This document shows positions 17,363 through 25,319 of a stretch of DNA of 64,000 bases, piece by piece (position 1 is the first letter of the stretch; each line of letters opens with the position of its first letter). Source of the DNA: Streptomyces violascens (GTDB lineage: Bacteria > Actinomycetota > Actinomycetes > Streptomycetales > Streptomycetaceae). A program made the translations under genes and the position numbers. Where the stretch lies: the NCBI RefSeq assembly GCF_014649955.1, contig NZ_BMUA01000007.1, positions 186,001 to 250,000 of the forward strand, in the 5' to 3' direction. The notes under the pieces are model-generated. The model worked only from the letters and a program-made list of their open reading frames with translations, did no database searches and had not been told where the DNA came from.

Positions 17363-18565
17363 GTGAACGACCTCGACACCTTCTCCCTGCTGCTCACCGA
17401 AGAGGGCCGCACCCTGCTCGCATCGCTGCGGGACTACGACCCGTCCCAGGAGCTGGCGGTCGCCACCCGGCTGCGCCGCGATCACGACGCGGGCCTGGTG
17501 TCGGCGGCGCTCGGGCAGGCGCGGCTGCGGCAGCGGGCGGTGGCGAAGTTCGGCGCGGCGGACGCGCACCGGATGTTCTTCACGCCGAACGGCGTCGAGC
17601 AGTCGACCCGCACCTCGGTCGCCACCCACCGCGCGCAGGCCTTCGCCTCCCACGGCGTACGCAGCGTGGCGGACCTGTGCTGCGGCATCGGCGGCGACGC
17701 GCTGGCCCTCGCGCGGGCCGGGATCTCGGTCCTCGCGGTCGACCGCGACCCCCTGACGGCGGCCGTGGCCCGCGCCAACGCGGAGGCGCTGGGCCTCGCG
17801 GACCTGATCGAGGTGCGGTGCGCGGACGTCACGGACGTGGATACGTCGGGATACGACGCGGTCTTCGTGGACCCGGCGAGGCGCGGCGGCCGGGGCCGCA
17901 TCTTCGACCCCGAGGCGTACTCGCCCCCGCTCTCGTGGGCGACCTCGGCCGCCCTCGCCGCCCCCTTCGCCGCGCTGAAGATCGCCCCCGGCATCCCGCA
18001 CGAGGCGATTCCGCCGCAGGCCGAGGCGGAGTGGATCTCGGACGGGGGCGACGTGAAGGAAGCGGTGCTGTGGTTCGGCACCGGGGTGACCCCGGGCGCC
18101 TTCCGCGCCACCGTGCTGCCGGCGGGCGCCGCGCTGTGGGCCCCGGCCCCGCTCGAAGCGCCGCCGGTGGGCCCGGTGGGCCGCTACCTGTACGAGCCGG
18201 ACGGCGCGGTCATCCGCGCGCACCTGGTCGCCGAGATCGTCTCACGGTGCGGGGGCCGTCTGATCGACGAGACGATCGCGTACGTCACGAGCGACGCGCC
18301 GTACGTGTCCCCGTACACCTCGGCGTACGAGATCACCGACCAACTCCCGTTCAACATGAAGAAGTTGAAGGCGTTGTTGCGGGAGCGGGGGGTGGGGGTG
18401 CTGACGGTGAAGAAGCGGGGGTCGGCGGTGGAGCCGGAGGAGGTGCGGCGCAAGGTGAAGCCCTCGGGGCCGAACGCGGCGACCGTCTTCCTGACACGGG
18501 TGTCCGGGGCGCCGACGATGCTGATCGGAAACCCGGTCGCCCGCCCCACCCCGCCCCTCCCCTAA
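17363..18565 (+). CDS. Class I SAM-dependent methyltransferase with THUMP-like C terminus
   Basis: The 400-residue protein has a helical N-terminal region (FTPNGVEQSTRTSVATHRAQ near residues 71-92), a SAM-binding Rossmann core (VADLCCGIGGDALALARAG, VLAVDRDPLTAAVARANA, a DPARRGGRGR motif where target-base methylases carry an active-site loop) and a THUMP-like C-terminal part (QLPFNMKKLKALLRERGVG, LTVKKRGSAVEPEEVRRK). Such proteins are annotated as putative nucleic-acid methyltransferases in actinobacteria; the substrate has not been shown here. It is divergent from the deacetylase gene. Confidence 0.82.
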   Translation: MNDLDTFSLLLTEEGRTLLASLRDYDPSQELAVATRLRRDHDAGLVSAALGQARLRQRAVAKFGAADAHRMFFTPNGVEQSTRTSVATHRAQAFASHGVRSVADLCCGIGGDALALARAGISVLAVDRDPLTAAVARANAEALGLADLIEVRCADVTDVDTSGYDAVFVDPARRGGRGRIFDPEAYSPPLSWATSAALAAPFAALKIAPGIPHEAIPPQAEAEWISDGGDVKEAVLWFGTGVTPGAFRATVLPAGAALWAPAPLEAPPVGPVGRYLYEPDGAVIRAHLVAEIVSRCGGRLIDETIAYVTSDAPYVSPYTSAYEITDQLPFNMKKLKALLRERGVGVLTVKKRGSAVEPEEVRRKVKPSGPNAATVFLTRVSGAPTMLIGNPVARPTPPLP

Positions 18566-19003
18566 ACCCTCCGGGGGTGGACAGGGGGAAGGTTCGTCTC
18601 CCGGGGCTCCGCCCCAGACCCCGTTCACGCCTGAAGGGCACTCGCCCTCAAACGCCGGACGGGCTGAACTACCCCGGTGCGGGCCAGCATCAACCCTGCC
18701 AGGGGCGCGGGGCTGTGAGATGTGCGGCTCCGCCGCGATGGGCCCCCTGTTCGAGCGAAGCCGAGAACTTGGGGGAGCGAGCAATCACGCACGGTCCGCA
18801 GCCGAAGGAGTCTTGAGGGCGCGGGGAACTGCGCGACAAGCCACGTACGGCCCGAGTCCGAAGGCGGCTTTTAGGGGCGCGGGGAACTGCGCGCTCAGCC
18901 ACGTACGGCCCGAGTCGGAAGGCGGGTTTCAAGGGGCGCGGGGAACTGCGCGACGGGTTTCAGCCGACCCGCACTCAGATTCCGGCCCCCCCGAGCGGAG
19001 CGC
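18566..19003. repeat. 438-bp intergenic block of Streptomyces-type repeats
   Basis: No gene is visible. The block has one C5/G5 hairpin unit (18743-18777; CCCCCTGTTCGAGCGAAG... GGGGG) and three tandem copies of a roughly 58-bp unit whose core GGGCGCGGGGAACTGCGCG begins at 18817, 18875 and 18934. It lies between the convergent methyltransferase gene and the 19004 gene, so it probably also serves as a terminator zone. Confidence 0.85.
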
Positions 19004-19369
19004 CTAGTCGAGGTCGGTCAGCTCGTCCGCGTACACCTGGGACAGGGGCTGAGGCCCCACATACTGCTGGCAGTTGCACTGCCCCGACTCAAAACGCAGC
19101 GGCTTCTTGGACTCGTCCCAGGCGACCGGAACCTCAACCCGCTCATGACACTTCCCCGCCTTGTCATGCTTGGCCAAGTGGTGCGTGCACCCACACACCG
19201 GCTCCGGCGGCTTGTGCGCGGCCTCCACGGCGAGACGTTCCTGCTTGGCCGCCTCAAGCCGCTCCATCTTCCGCTCGTGCCGAGTGCGCAGCGCGGTACG
19301 GGCGTTGTCGATCGCCCAGCCGAACCCGCCCATCCAGAAAACGATCAGAATCCACCAGTACCAGGCCAT
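19004..19369 (-). CDS. Single-pass membrane protein with Cys/His-rich cytoplasmic tail
   Basis: The 121-residue product starts with a Trp-rich membrane segment (AWYWWILIVFWMGGFGWAI, residues 2-20), followed by a basic coiled-coil-like helix (RTALRTRHERKMERLEAAKQ) and a Cys/His-rich region (CGCTHHLAKHD, GKCHE, CNC) that may bind a metal. ATG 19369 has AAGGA at good spacing. I recognise it only as a conserved-looking streptomycete hypothetical protein; a metal-sensing or adaptor role is a guess. Confidence 0.72.
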   Translation of the reverse strand: MAWYWWILIVFWMGGFGWAIDNARTALRTRHERKMERLEAAKQERLAVEAAHKPPEPVCGCTHHLAKHDKAGKCHERVEVPVAWDESKKPLRFESGQCNCQQYVGPQPLSQVYADELTDLD

Positions 19370-19435
19370 TGCGGCCGTCCTTCCCCCGGGATGTGTCACC
19401 GCAGCATCTGCGGCGCCCCAAGGATAGGCCTGAGG

Positions 19436-20056
19436 TCAGCGCGTTGCCCCGGGGGCCAGGGAGCGCAGCACCCAACGCCGGTGCGCGGCCGCCTTCACGA
19501 CGCCGACAAGTCCGGTCAGCCAGCAGATGAGGCCGAGCCCCATGCCGTAGACGACGAGCGCGTACGTGTCGTGGCCCGGGTCGGCGGTCGCGGGCAGCAC
19601 CAGACAGACGGCGAGGCCTCCCGCGCACAGCAGCACCGAGGGAACCAGCCAGGCCAGGCTCAGGCCCGGCCTGCGCAGGTTCCGGTCGAGCACGGGATCA
19701 CGGTCCAACTCGGCCCACTGGCGCAGGAGTTCACGGATCCGGCGGTCCTTGCGCAGCCCGAACCCGACGGCGAACCCGGTCGGGATCATCACGCCGAGCC
19801 CCAGCAGCAGGAACACCCCGCCGACGATCGCGGTGAGGACGTCGGTGAGCGAGGTGAGCGCCGCGCCGACCAGCGACCAGCCGAGTGCGAAGAGCGCCGC
19901 CCACAGCCAGTGCAGCCCGAGCCGCCCCGCCCCCAAGTACCCCTTGACCAGGGCCTCCAGGACTTGCGCCCGGTCGGCGAGCAGCGCGTTGCGGTCGGGC
20001 CAGGCGCGTATCTCGACCGGGGGCGGCGAAGGCGGAAGCGGCGAACGGGGCGACAT
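19436..20056 (-). CDS. Membrane protein of unknown function
   Basis: The 206-residue product has a Pro-rich N terminus and about four membrane segments in two pairs (LHWLWAALFALGWSLVGAAL, VGGVFLLLGLGVMIPTGFAVG; AWLVPSVLLCAGGLAVCLV, YALVVYGMGLGLICWLTGL), with a charged cytoplasmic loop (LRKDRRIRELLRQWAELDRD) between them. No catalytic motif is visible. ATG 20056 is preferred to 20098 because it starts the compositionally normal region. It lies upstream of, and co-oriented with, the 19004 membrane protein. Confidence 0.7.
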   Translation of the reverse strand: MSPRSPLPPSPPPVEIRAWPDRNALLADRAQVLEALVKGYLGAGRLGLHWLWAALFALGWSLVGAALTSLTDVLTAIVGGVFLLLGLGVMIPTGFAVGFGLRKDRRIRELLRQWAELDRDPVLDRNLRRPGLSLAWLVPSVLLCAGGLAVCLVLPATADPGHDTYALVVYGMGLGLICWLTGLVGVVKAAAHRRWVLRSLAPGATR

Positions 20057-20260
20057 GCGCCAGAGATTATCGGGGCCGGCCCGGGCCCCGGCCCCCACCC
20101 CGCGCCATGTTCACAACAGTTAGCCAGTAAGCGGCCCCCCCCTGGGGCACCACGCGGTTAGGGGCGCGGGGAACGGCGCGACCAGCCACGACGGTCCGCA
20201 GCCGAAGAACCGCCTCTCCGACGGCCACGGCACCCCGCCAAGGGGCACGCACGCGCCGCG

Positions 20261-20737
20261 TCACGCGTCCCGCATCGCCTGAAGGTCCAGCTTCTTCATG
20301 CCCATGACCGCCGCCATGACCCGGTCGGACTTCTCCGCGCCCTGGCCGAGCAGTTCGGGCAGTTCGGCGGGGACGACCTGCCAGGACAGGCCGTACTTGT
20401 CCTTCAGCCAGCCGCAGGGTCCCTCTTCGCCGCCCTCGCCCAGCCGCGTCCAGAACCGGTCGATCTCCTCCTGGGTGTCGCAGGCCACCGAGAGCGAGAT
20501 CGCCTCGGTGAAGGAGAACTGCGGGCCGCCGTTGCGGGCGGTGAACTTCTGGCCCGCGAGCTGGAAGTCGACCGTCATGACCGAGCCCGGCTCGCCCGGC
20601 GTCGACGCCGAGTAGTGCGTGATCCCCACGATCTTCGAGTCTCCGCCGAAGATCGAGACGTAGTGGTTGGCGGCTTCCTCGGCCTGGCTGTCGAACCAGA
20701 GGAAGGTGGTGATCTTCTGGGTGATCTTCGCGGACAT
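20261..20737 (-). CDS. VOC/PhnB-like protein
   Basis: The 158-residue protein matches the PhnB-like (3-demethylubiquinone-9 3-methyltransferase-like) branch of the glyoxalase/VOC fold: FLWFDSQAEEAANHYVSIF at the start, VMTVDFQLAGQKFTARNGGP, EIDRFWTRLGEGGEEGPCGWLKDKYGLSWQVVP and a short VMAAVMGMKKLDL tail. These small dimeric proteins are often metal-free and of unknown function. A strong AAGGAGG precedes ATG 20737. It is followed by a stretch with a dispersed repeat rather than by an operon partner. Confidence 0.88.
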   Translation of the reverse strand: MSAKITQKITTFLWFDSQAEEAANHYVSIFGGDSKIVGITHYSASTPGEPGSVMTVDFQLAGQKFTARNGGPQFSFTEAISLSVACDTQEEIDRFWTRLGEGGEEGPCGWLKDKYGLSWQVVPAELPELLGQGAEKSDRVMAAVMGMKKLDLQAMRDA

Positions 20738-20952
20738 CCTCGGCCTCCTTGGCGTTGCCCGGCCCCCTCTGGGCGGCATCAACAGGTAGACCGGCCCCGC
20801 CCGCGAAACTCATCGCCGTACGGCCCGGAAAATCGCCGCCTCTTCGCGGCCCGGCCGTATCAGCAGATCACCGCGGCCACCGGGCGGCAACATTTCCCGG
20901 AACACCCCCCGAGGGGCCGGGGCCGAAGCCCCGGCCGCAGCGGGCCGGGGGC
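20738..20952. other. Upstream region of the VOC gene
   Basis: This 215-base spacer before the MITE-like element contains the ribosome binding site of the VOC gene and presumably its promoter. No ORF with streptomycete codon bias and no clear palindrome stand out. Confidence 0.5.
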
Positions 20953-21214
20953 CTAGGGTCTGTCCGGCGGATCTGGTCGCCCGCAGTGCGGCTCAGCTCT
21001 TCAGTGCTGGTGAGCGGGGGCCTGGTGCGTCCAGCTGCAAGGCGGAGGAGGGCGGCGACGCGATGGGGGTCCCCCCTGGTCGAGCGGAGCCGAGACCTTG
21101 GGGGAGTCGGCAACCGACGACAACGCCGTGGGGGTCCCCCCTGGCCCATTAGGCCTTGGGGGAGGGCGTGCCAGGCCCCCGCGTCCCAGACAAGATCCGC
21201 CGGACAGGCCCTAG
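20953..21214. mobile_element. MITE-like element with 19-bp inverted termini and CTAG flanks
   Basis: GGGTCTGTCCGGCGGATCT at 20956-20974 is matched in inverse orientation at 21193-21211 with a single mismatch. CTAG occurs at both outer edges (20953-20956 and 21211-21214), as expected of a 4-bp target duplication. The 260-bp interior encodes nothing convincing and contains two GGGGTCCCCCC/TTGGGGGAG hairpin units (21065-21106, 21130-21164). It therefore looks like a non-autonomous derivative of an IS. The right edge supplies the TAG stop of the YCII-like gene. Confidence 0.72.
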
Positions 21215-21567
21215 CCCTCGGCGATCTCCCGCACCTCCGAGGTGACGTCCCACTCCGTGCCGTGGATCTGCAGGAACCGCTTGGTCCACTCCAGCGCCTC
21301 CGCCTTGTCCTTGGCCTGGATGAGGGCGTATCCGCCGATGACCTCCTTGGACTCGGTGAACGGGCCGTCGGTGACCGTCAGTTCGCCGCGGTTCCAGCGG
21401 AGCCGGGTGCCCTGGGCGGAGGGCGTGAGCCCCGCGGTGTCGAGCAGGACCCCGGCCTTGGTCATCTCGCCGATCAGGTTGCCCATCTGCTCCATGAGCT
21501 CGGGGCTGGGGCCGCCCGCGGGGGTGTTGTTCTCGTCGATGCGAACCATGGACAGGTAGCGCGGCAT
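21211..21567 (-). CDS. YCII-related (DGPF) domain protein
   Basis: The 118-residue protein has the YCII-related fold typical of small proteins linked to ECF sigma factors: MPRYLSMVRIDE start, LMEQMGNLIGEMTKAGVLLDTAGL, the diagnostic VTDGPFTESKEVIGGYALIQA and a C-terminal EWTKRFLQIHG. No sigma factor gene is adjacent here. GGAGAAGG precedes ATG 21567. Its stop codon TAG lies within the CTAG boundary of the adjoining MITE-like element, so the natural C terminus may once have been slightly different. Function unknown. Confidence 0.88.
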   Translation of the reverse strand: MPRYLSMVRIDENNTPAGGPSPELMEQMGNLIGEMTKAGVLLDTAGLTPSAQGTRLRWNRGELTVTDGPFTESKEVIGGYALIQAKDKAEALEWTKRFLQIHGTEWDVTSEVREIAEG

Positions 21568-21695
21568 GACCTTCTCCGTTCGTCGGAATGCGTACGGTGC
21601 GGGGATGTTTTCCCCGCCTCTCACTCATACGTCGAACGGGAGACGGCCCGATCGACACCGCCCCGGAAATCCGCCGGATTTTTTTCCGGAGCCGG

Positions 21696-23891
21696 TCATG
21701 GGCTCGTGAGGATCACGAGCTGCTGCGTCGCCCGGGTCATCGCCACATAGCGGTCGACCGCCCCCTCGATGCCCTCGCCGAACTCCGCCGGGTCGACGAT
21801 CACGACCAGGTCGAATTCGAGGCCCTTCGACAGCTCCGGTGTCAGCGAGCGGACCCGGGGCGTGGCCGGGAAGGCGGAATCCCCGATCACGCAGGCGACC
21901 CCGTCGGCGTGCTCGGCGAGCCAGTTCTCCAGGACCCGGTCAAGGTCCGCTACGGATCCGTGGACCACCGGGACGCCGCTGCTGCGAATGGACGTCGGCA
22001 CGTTGGCGTCCGGGAGCGCGGCCCGGATGACCGGCTCGGCCTCGGTCATGACCTCTTGTGGCGTGCGGTAGTTGATGCTGAGCGAGGCCACGTCGTTGCG
22101 GTCGAGGCCGATCCGCTCCAGGCGCTCCTGCCACGACTCGGTGAAGCCGTGCCGGGCCTGCGCGCGGTCGCCGACGATGGTGAAGCTGCGGGACGGGCAG
22201 CGCAGGAGCAGCATCTGCCATTCCGCGTCGGTGAGTTCCTGGGCCTCGTCCACGACGATGTGTGCGAACGGTCCGGCGAGGAGGTCGGATTCGGCGGTGG
22301 GCAGGGCGCTCTCGTCGATCAGGGTGTCCTGGAGGTCCTTGCCGCGCAGCATGCGCAGCGCGCCTTCGCTCTCGTCGCCGGCCGAGTTGAAGTTGGAGGC
22401 TGAGATGATCTCGTCGATGACGCCGGACATGCGCTCGCGTTCGGCGGCGACCACGGCGTCGTGCTGCCGCTTGCGCCGTTCCGCCTCACGGTCGCCGAGC
22501 CGCAGCCTCGCCGCGTCCAGGAGCGGCAGGTCGGACACCGTCCAGGCCTTGGCATCCGCGCGCCGCAGCTTGCGTACGTCGTCGGGGGCGAGCCAAGGCG
22601 CGCACATCCGCAGATAGGCGGGCACCGACCACAGGTCGCCGACGACGTCGGCCGCCTCAAGGAGCGGCCACGCGCTGTTGAGGGTCTCGACGAGCTCCCG
22701 GTCCTGGCGCAGTACCTTGCGGAACTCCTCGGGCGTGACGTCGTCGCCGTCGTGCTGGTCGAACAGGATCGACACCAGCGCCTCCCACACCAGCTCGCGG
22801 CCCTCGTTGTGCGGGGTGCCCGGGCCCGGCGCGTCGAACGCCTCGGCCCAGTCGTCGGCGGTCAGCCGGACGTCGGACCAGGGCGTGGTGACCGTCATCG
22901 CCCGGGTGGGCGGGTCCTCGTAGAACCGGACGGCCGTCTCGACCGCCTTGACCATGTCGGCGGACGCCTTCAGGCGGGCCACCTCCGGGTCGCTCTCGTC
23001 CTTCGCCTCGGCCCCCGCGGTGACGAGGTCCCGCAGGATGCAGGTCTGCACGCCCTCCTCGCCGAGGCTGGGCAGGACGTCGGCGACGTAGTCCAGGTAC
23101 GGGCGGTGCGGGCCGACGAACAGGACGCCGCCGCGGCGGTGACCGATGCGCGGGTCGGAGTACAGCAGGTAGGCGGAGCGGTGCAGGGCGACGACGGTCT
23201 TGCCCGTACCGGGGCCGCCGTCGACGACGAGGGCGCCGCGCGAGCCCGCCCGGATGATGGCGTCCTGGTCGGACTGGATGGTGGAGAGCACGTCGCGCAT
23301 CCGGGACGAGCGGTTGGTGCCCAGGCTCGCGATGAACGCGGACTGGTCGTCGAGGGCCGCGTGCCCTTCGAGCCCGTCGGCGCTGAACACCTCGTCCCAG
23401 TAGTCGCTGATCCGGCCGCGGGTCCAGCGGTAGCGGCGGCGGCTCGCCAGGCCCATCGGCTCGGCGTGGGTGGCCGCGAAGAACGGCTCGGCGGCGGGGG
23501 AACGCCAGTCGAGCAGCAGCCGGCGGCCCTCGCTGTCGGTGAGGCCGAGCCGTCCGATGTAGAGGGGCTCGGAGTCGTCCGCGCCGACGATGCGGCCGAG
23601 GCACAGGTCGAGGCCGAAGCGGCGCAGCGCGCGCAGGCGGCCGGTCACGTGGTGAACCTCGACGTCCCGGTCCATCACGGCCCGGCCGACGCCGCCGGGC
23701 GCCTTGCGCAGGGTGTCGAGGCGGTCGGACAGCTCGGCGATCGTCTGGTCGAGGCTCGCCGCGATGGCGGCGAAATGCCGCTCGTCGTCGGCGATCAGGG
23801 CCGGATCGGCCCTGGCGGCAAGGCGGTCGGGAAGGTCGAAGGCGCTCGTGGTCAGGTGGTCCATGCCATCGGTTCCGAACAGCACACGCAC
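21696..23891 (-). CDS. helR: RNA polymerase-recycling ATPase HelR
   Basis: The 731-residue UvrD/HelD-like protein has an N-terminal coiled-coil arm (about residues 20-70), Walker A GGPGTGKTVVALHRSAYLL (about 225-243), the long insertion typical of HelD proteins, Walker B HIVVDEAQELTDAEW, IVGDRAQARHG, and the C-terminal helicase motifs LSINYRTPQEV and YVAMTRATQQLVIL. HelR proteins dislodge stalled or rifamycin-bound RNA polymerase and give rifamycin tolerance. The gene is preceded by an exact rifamycin-associated element. GTG 23891 has GGGAG upstream; ATG 23864 is an alternative. Confidence 0.92.
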   Translation of the reverse strand: MRVLFGTDGMDHLTTSAFDLPDRLAARADPALIADDERHFAAIAASLDQTIAELSDRLDTLRKAPGGVGRAVMDRDVEVHHVTGRLRALRRFGLDLCLGRIVGADDSEPLYIGRLGLTDSEGRRLLLDWRSPAAEPFFAATHAEPMGLASRRRYRWTRGRISDYWDEVFSADGLEGHAALDDQSAFIASLGTNRSSRMRDVLSTIQSDQDAIIRAGSRGALVVDGGPGTGKTVVALHRSAYLLYSDPRIGHRRGGVLFVGPHRPYLDYVADVLPSLGEEGVQTCILRDLVTAGAEAKDESDPEVARLKASADMVKAVETAVRFYEDPPTRAMTVTTPWSDVRLTADDWAEAFDAPGPGTPHNEGRELVWEALVSILFDQHDGDDVTPEEFRKVLRQDRELVETLNSAWPLLEAADVVGDLWSVPAYLRMCAPWLAPDDVRKLRRADAKAWTVSDLPLLDAARLRLGDREAERRKRQHDAVVAAERERMSGVIDEIISASNFNSAGDESEGALRMLRGKDLQDTLIDESALPTAESDLLAGPFAHIVVDEAQELTDAEWQMLLLRCPSRSFTIVGDRAQARHGFTESWQERLERIGLDRNDVASLSINYRTPQEVMTEAEPVIRAALPDANVPTSIRSSGVPVVHGSVADLDRVLENWLAEHADGVACVIGDSAFPATPRVRSLTPELSKGLEFDLVVIVDPAEFGEGIEGAVDRYVAMTRATQQLVILTSP

Positions 23892-23951
23892 TGAGTGAAT
23901 CTCCCGTTTCCGCAGGTGGTGGCCTTAGGCGAGAGATTGTGCGGCACGATG

Positions 23952-23971
23952 GGGGCCTTGCCGCAAGCCCC
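23952..23971. promoter_or_regulatory. Rifamycin-associated element (RAE)
   Basis: On the minus strand the site reads GGGGCTTGCGGCAAGGCCCC, which matches the RAE inverted repeat known upstream of rifamycin-inactivating and helR genes in actinobacteria. It lies 61 bases before the helR GTG. The RAE is known to mediate rifamycin-induced transcription, so helR should be drug inducible. Confidence 0.9.
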
Positions 23972-23994
23972 CCGGTGCGCTATATCTTGAGAGT

Positions 23995-24031
23995 GGCAAG
24001 GAGAGTATTCACTCCTTGCCTTCTTCTTTTT
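23995..24031 (+). terminator. Intrinsic terminator on the strand opposite helR
   Basis: GGCAAGGAG (23995-24003), an eight-base loop and CTCCTTGCC (24012-24020) form a perfect 9-bp stem followed on the plus strand by TTCTTCTTTTT. A U-tract this good is rare in streptomycete terminators. No plus-strand gene ends here. On the minus strand the same stem lies between the deacetylase stop and helR, without a U-tract. Confidence 0.7.
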
Positions 24032-24111
24032 GTGCTGTTGCCCGATGAACGCGGTGTGCCGCCCGTCGATGGACGCGGCCCGGTCATGACCGACCGGAGC
24101 CTCCTAACCTC

Positions 24112-24954
24112 CTAGACGTAGTCCTCCAGGCGGGCCACCGTGAAGCCCTGCTCCTGGATGTGGCGGAGCATGTTCGCGGTCATCTCCGTCATGGACGCGC
24201 CCTTGAGCTCCTTGGGGCCGCGGAAGTGCGCCAGGATGATGTCGCCCGGGTGCAGCTTCTTGTCACCGCGCTGGTACTGCATGTTCGTGATCTGCATCGA
24301 CTCGCGCCACAGGATGATGGCCTGGATGTCGCAGGACTTGGCGGCGGCCCGGGTGTTCTCGTTCCAGTTGCCGTACGGAGGCCGGAAGAGCCGGGGCGCC
24401 GTGCCGTACTCCTTGCCCAGCTTCTTCTCCTGGGTGCATATCTCGTTCTTCTGCGCGGCCTCGCCGAGGGTGCGCATGTTGGGGTGCGAGAGCGTGTGGT
24501 TCTCGATGGAGTTGCCGAGTGCCTGCAGCGGCTTGAAGTAGCCGTAGTCGCTGCGGATGATGTCGTCGGTCAGGAACATCGTGAAGGGGATCTTCAGGTC
24601 CTTCATCATCTCGACGAACTTGGGGTCCTTCTCGGCCCCGTCGTCGAACGTCACGAAGACGATCTTGTCCTTGGTGGGGATGTCGCTCACCACCGGCACC
24701 TCGCCGGGCTTCGCCTTCACCGGCTTCTCGGCCGGGGGCGCGGGCGGCGCGGCGAACGGCTTGAGGCCCCACTTGCGGTACGCGGCCTCGGTGCCGGACG
24801 TGTCGGTCCCCGGGGACGCCGTATCGCTGCCCTTCGCGGACGGCGCGGAGGCGGAAGGCGTGCTGCCCGACCCGCCGCCCGACGAGCAGCCCGCGACCAT
24901 CAGAAGTCCGAGGACGGCCGCACCGACCGCCTTCTTGCGCACGAGCCAGCCCAT
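24112..24954 (-). CDS. Secreted polysaccharide deacetylase lipoprotein (NodB-like), copy 2
   Basis: The 280-residue protein has a lipoprotein signal (MVAGC, Cys about residue 23), a Ser/Gly/Thr-rich linker and a NodB domain: FVTFDDGAEKD (metal Asp), ENHTLSHPNM (metal His pair), RPPYGNWNEN and HFRGPKELKG near the end, closing with VARLEDYV. It should deacetylate a surface polysaccharide or wall glycan. It is a paralogue of the protein encoded at 16356-17249 with the same domain order and closing residues but a different linker. It is upstream of helR and co-oriented. Confidence 0.92.
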   Translation of the reverse strand: MGWLVRKKAVGAAVLGLLMVAGCSSGGGSGSTPSASAPSAKGSDTASPGTDTSGTEAAYRKWGLKPFAAPPAPPAEKPVKAKPGEVPVVSDIPTKDKIVFVTFDDGAEKDPKFVEMMKDLKIPFTMFLTDDIIRSDYGYFKPLQALGNSIENHTLSHPNMRTLGEAAQKNEICTQEKKLGKEYGTAPRLFRPPYGNWNENTRAAAKSCDIQAIILWRESMQITNMQYQRGDKKLHPGDIILAHFRGPKELKGASMTEMTANMLRHIQEQGFTVARLEDYV

Positions 24955-25067
24955 GTTCCATTACCCGTCCGTTTCGGCCATCACCTGCTCCTAGCTTGAT
25001 GCCGAAAACGGTTGCGGGGTTGCCTTGAACGATCGGGAAGCGACACGCGCCGCGTCGGGAAGGCGGC

Positions 25068-25319
25068 TCAGCCGACCGATTCGAAGCGCCAGCGGTGCAC
25101 CGGCCTGGCCACCAAATCCCCACCGGGTTCCGGAAGTTCGGGCAGCTCGGCATCGTAGGGCGCGTCCCACCAGGTGATGACGAGGACCCGGTCTCCGGGC
25201 GCGCGCAGGACCTCGCGGCGCAGTGGCGAACCGGCCACGGTCTGCTCCCCCACCCAGGCGAGGAGCTCGGCGCCGCGGCCCTCGGCGGCCCGGGCCTCCC
25301 ACATCAGCGCGACGGTCAT
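25068..25319 (-). CDS. Small conserved protein translationally coupled to tsaD
   Basis: The 83-residue product ([42 protein letters not shown]) resembles the ferredoxin-like antibiotic-biosynthesis-monooxygenase/dimeric barrel type in length and pattern, but the match is weak. Its ATG overlaps the tsaD stop as ATGA, so it is translated with tsaD as the last gene of the tsaB-rimI-tsaD operon. There is no known role for such a protein in t6A synthesis; co-location may be simple operon hitch-hiking. Confidence 0.72.
   Translation of the reverse strand: MTVALMWEARAAEGRGAELLAWVGEQTVAGSPLRREVLRAPGDRVLVITWWDAPYDAELPELPEPGGDLVARPVHRWRFESVG

Noticed and set aside
18817-18960. Tandem repeats as a CRISPR array
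   Set aside because: The whole 58-bp unit is repeated, including the would-be spacers, and no cas gene is present.
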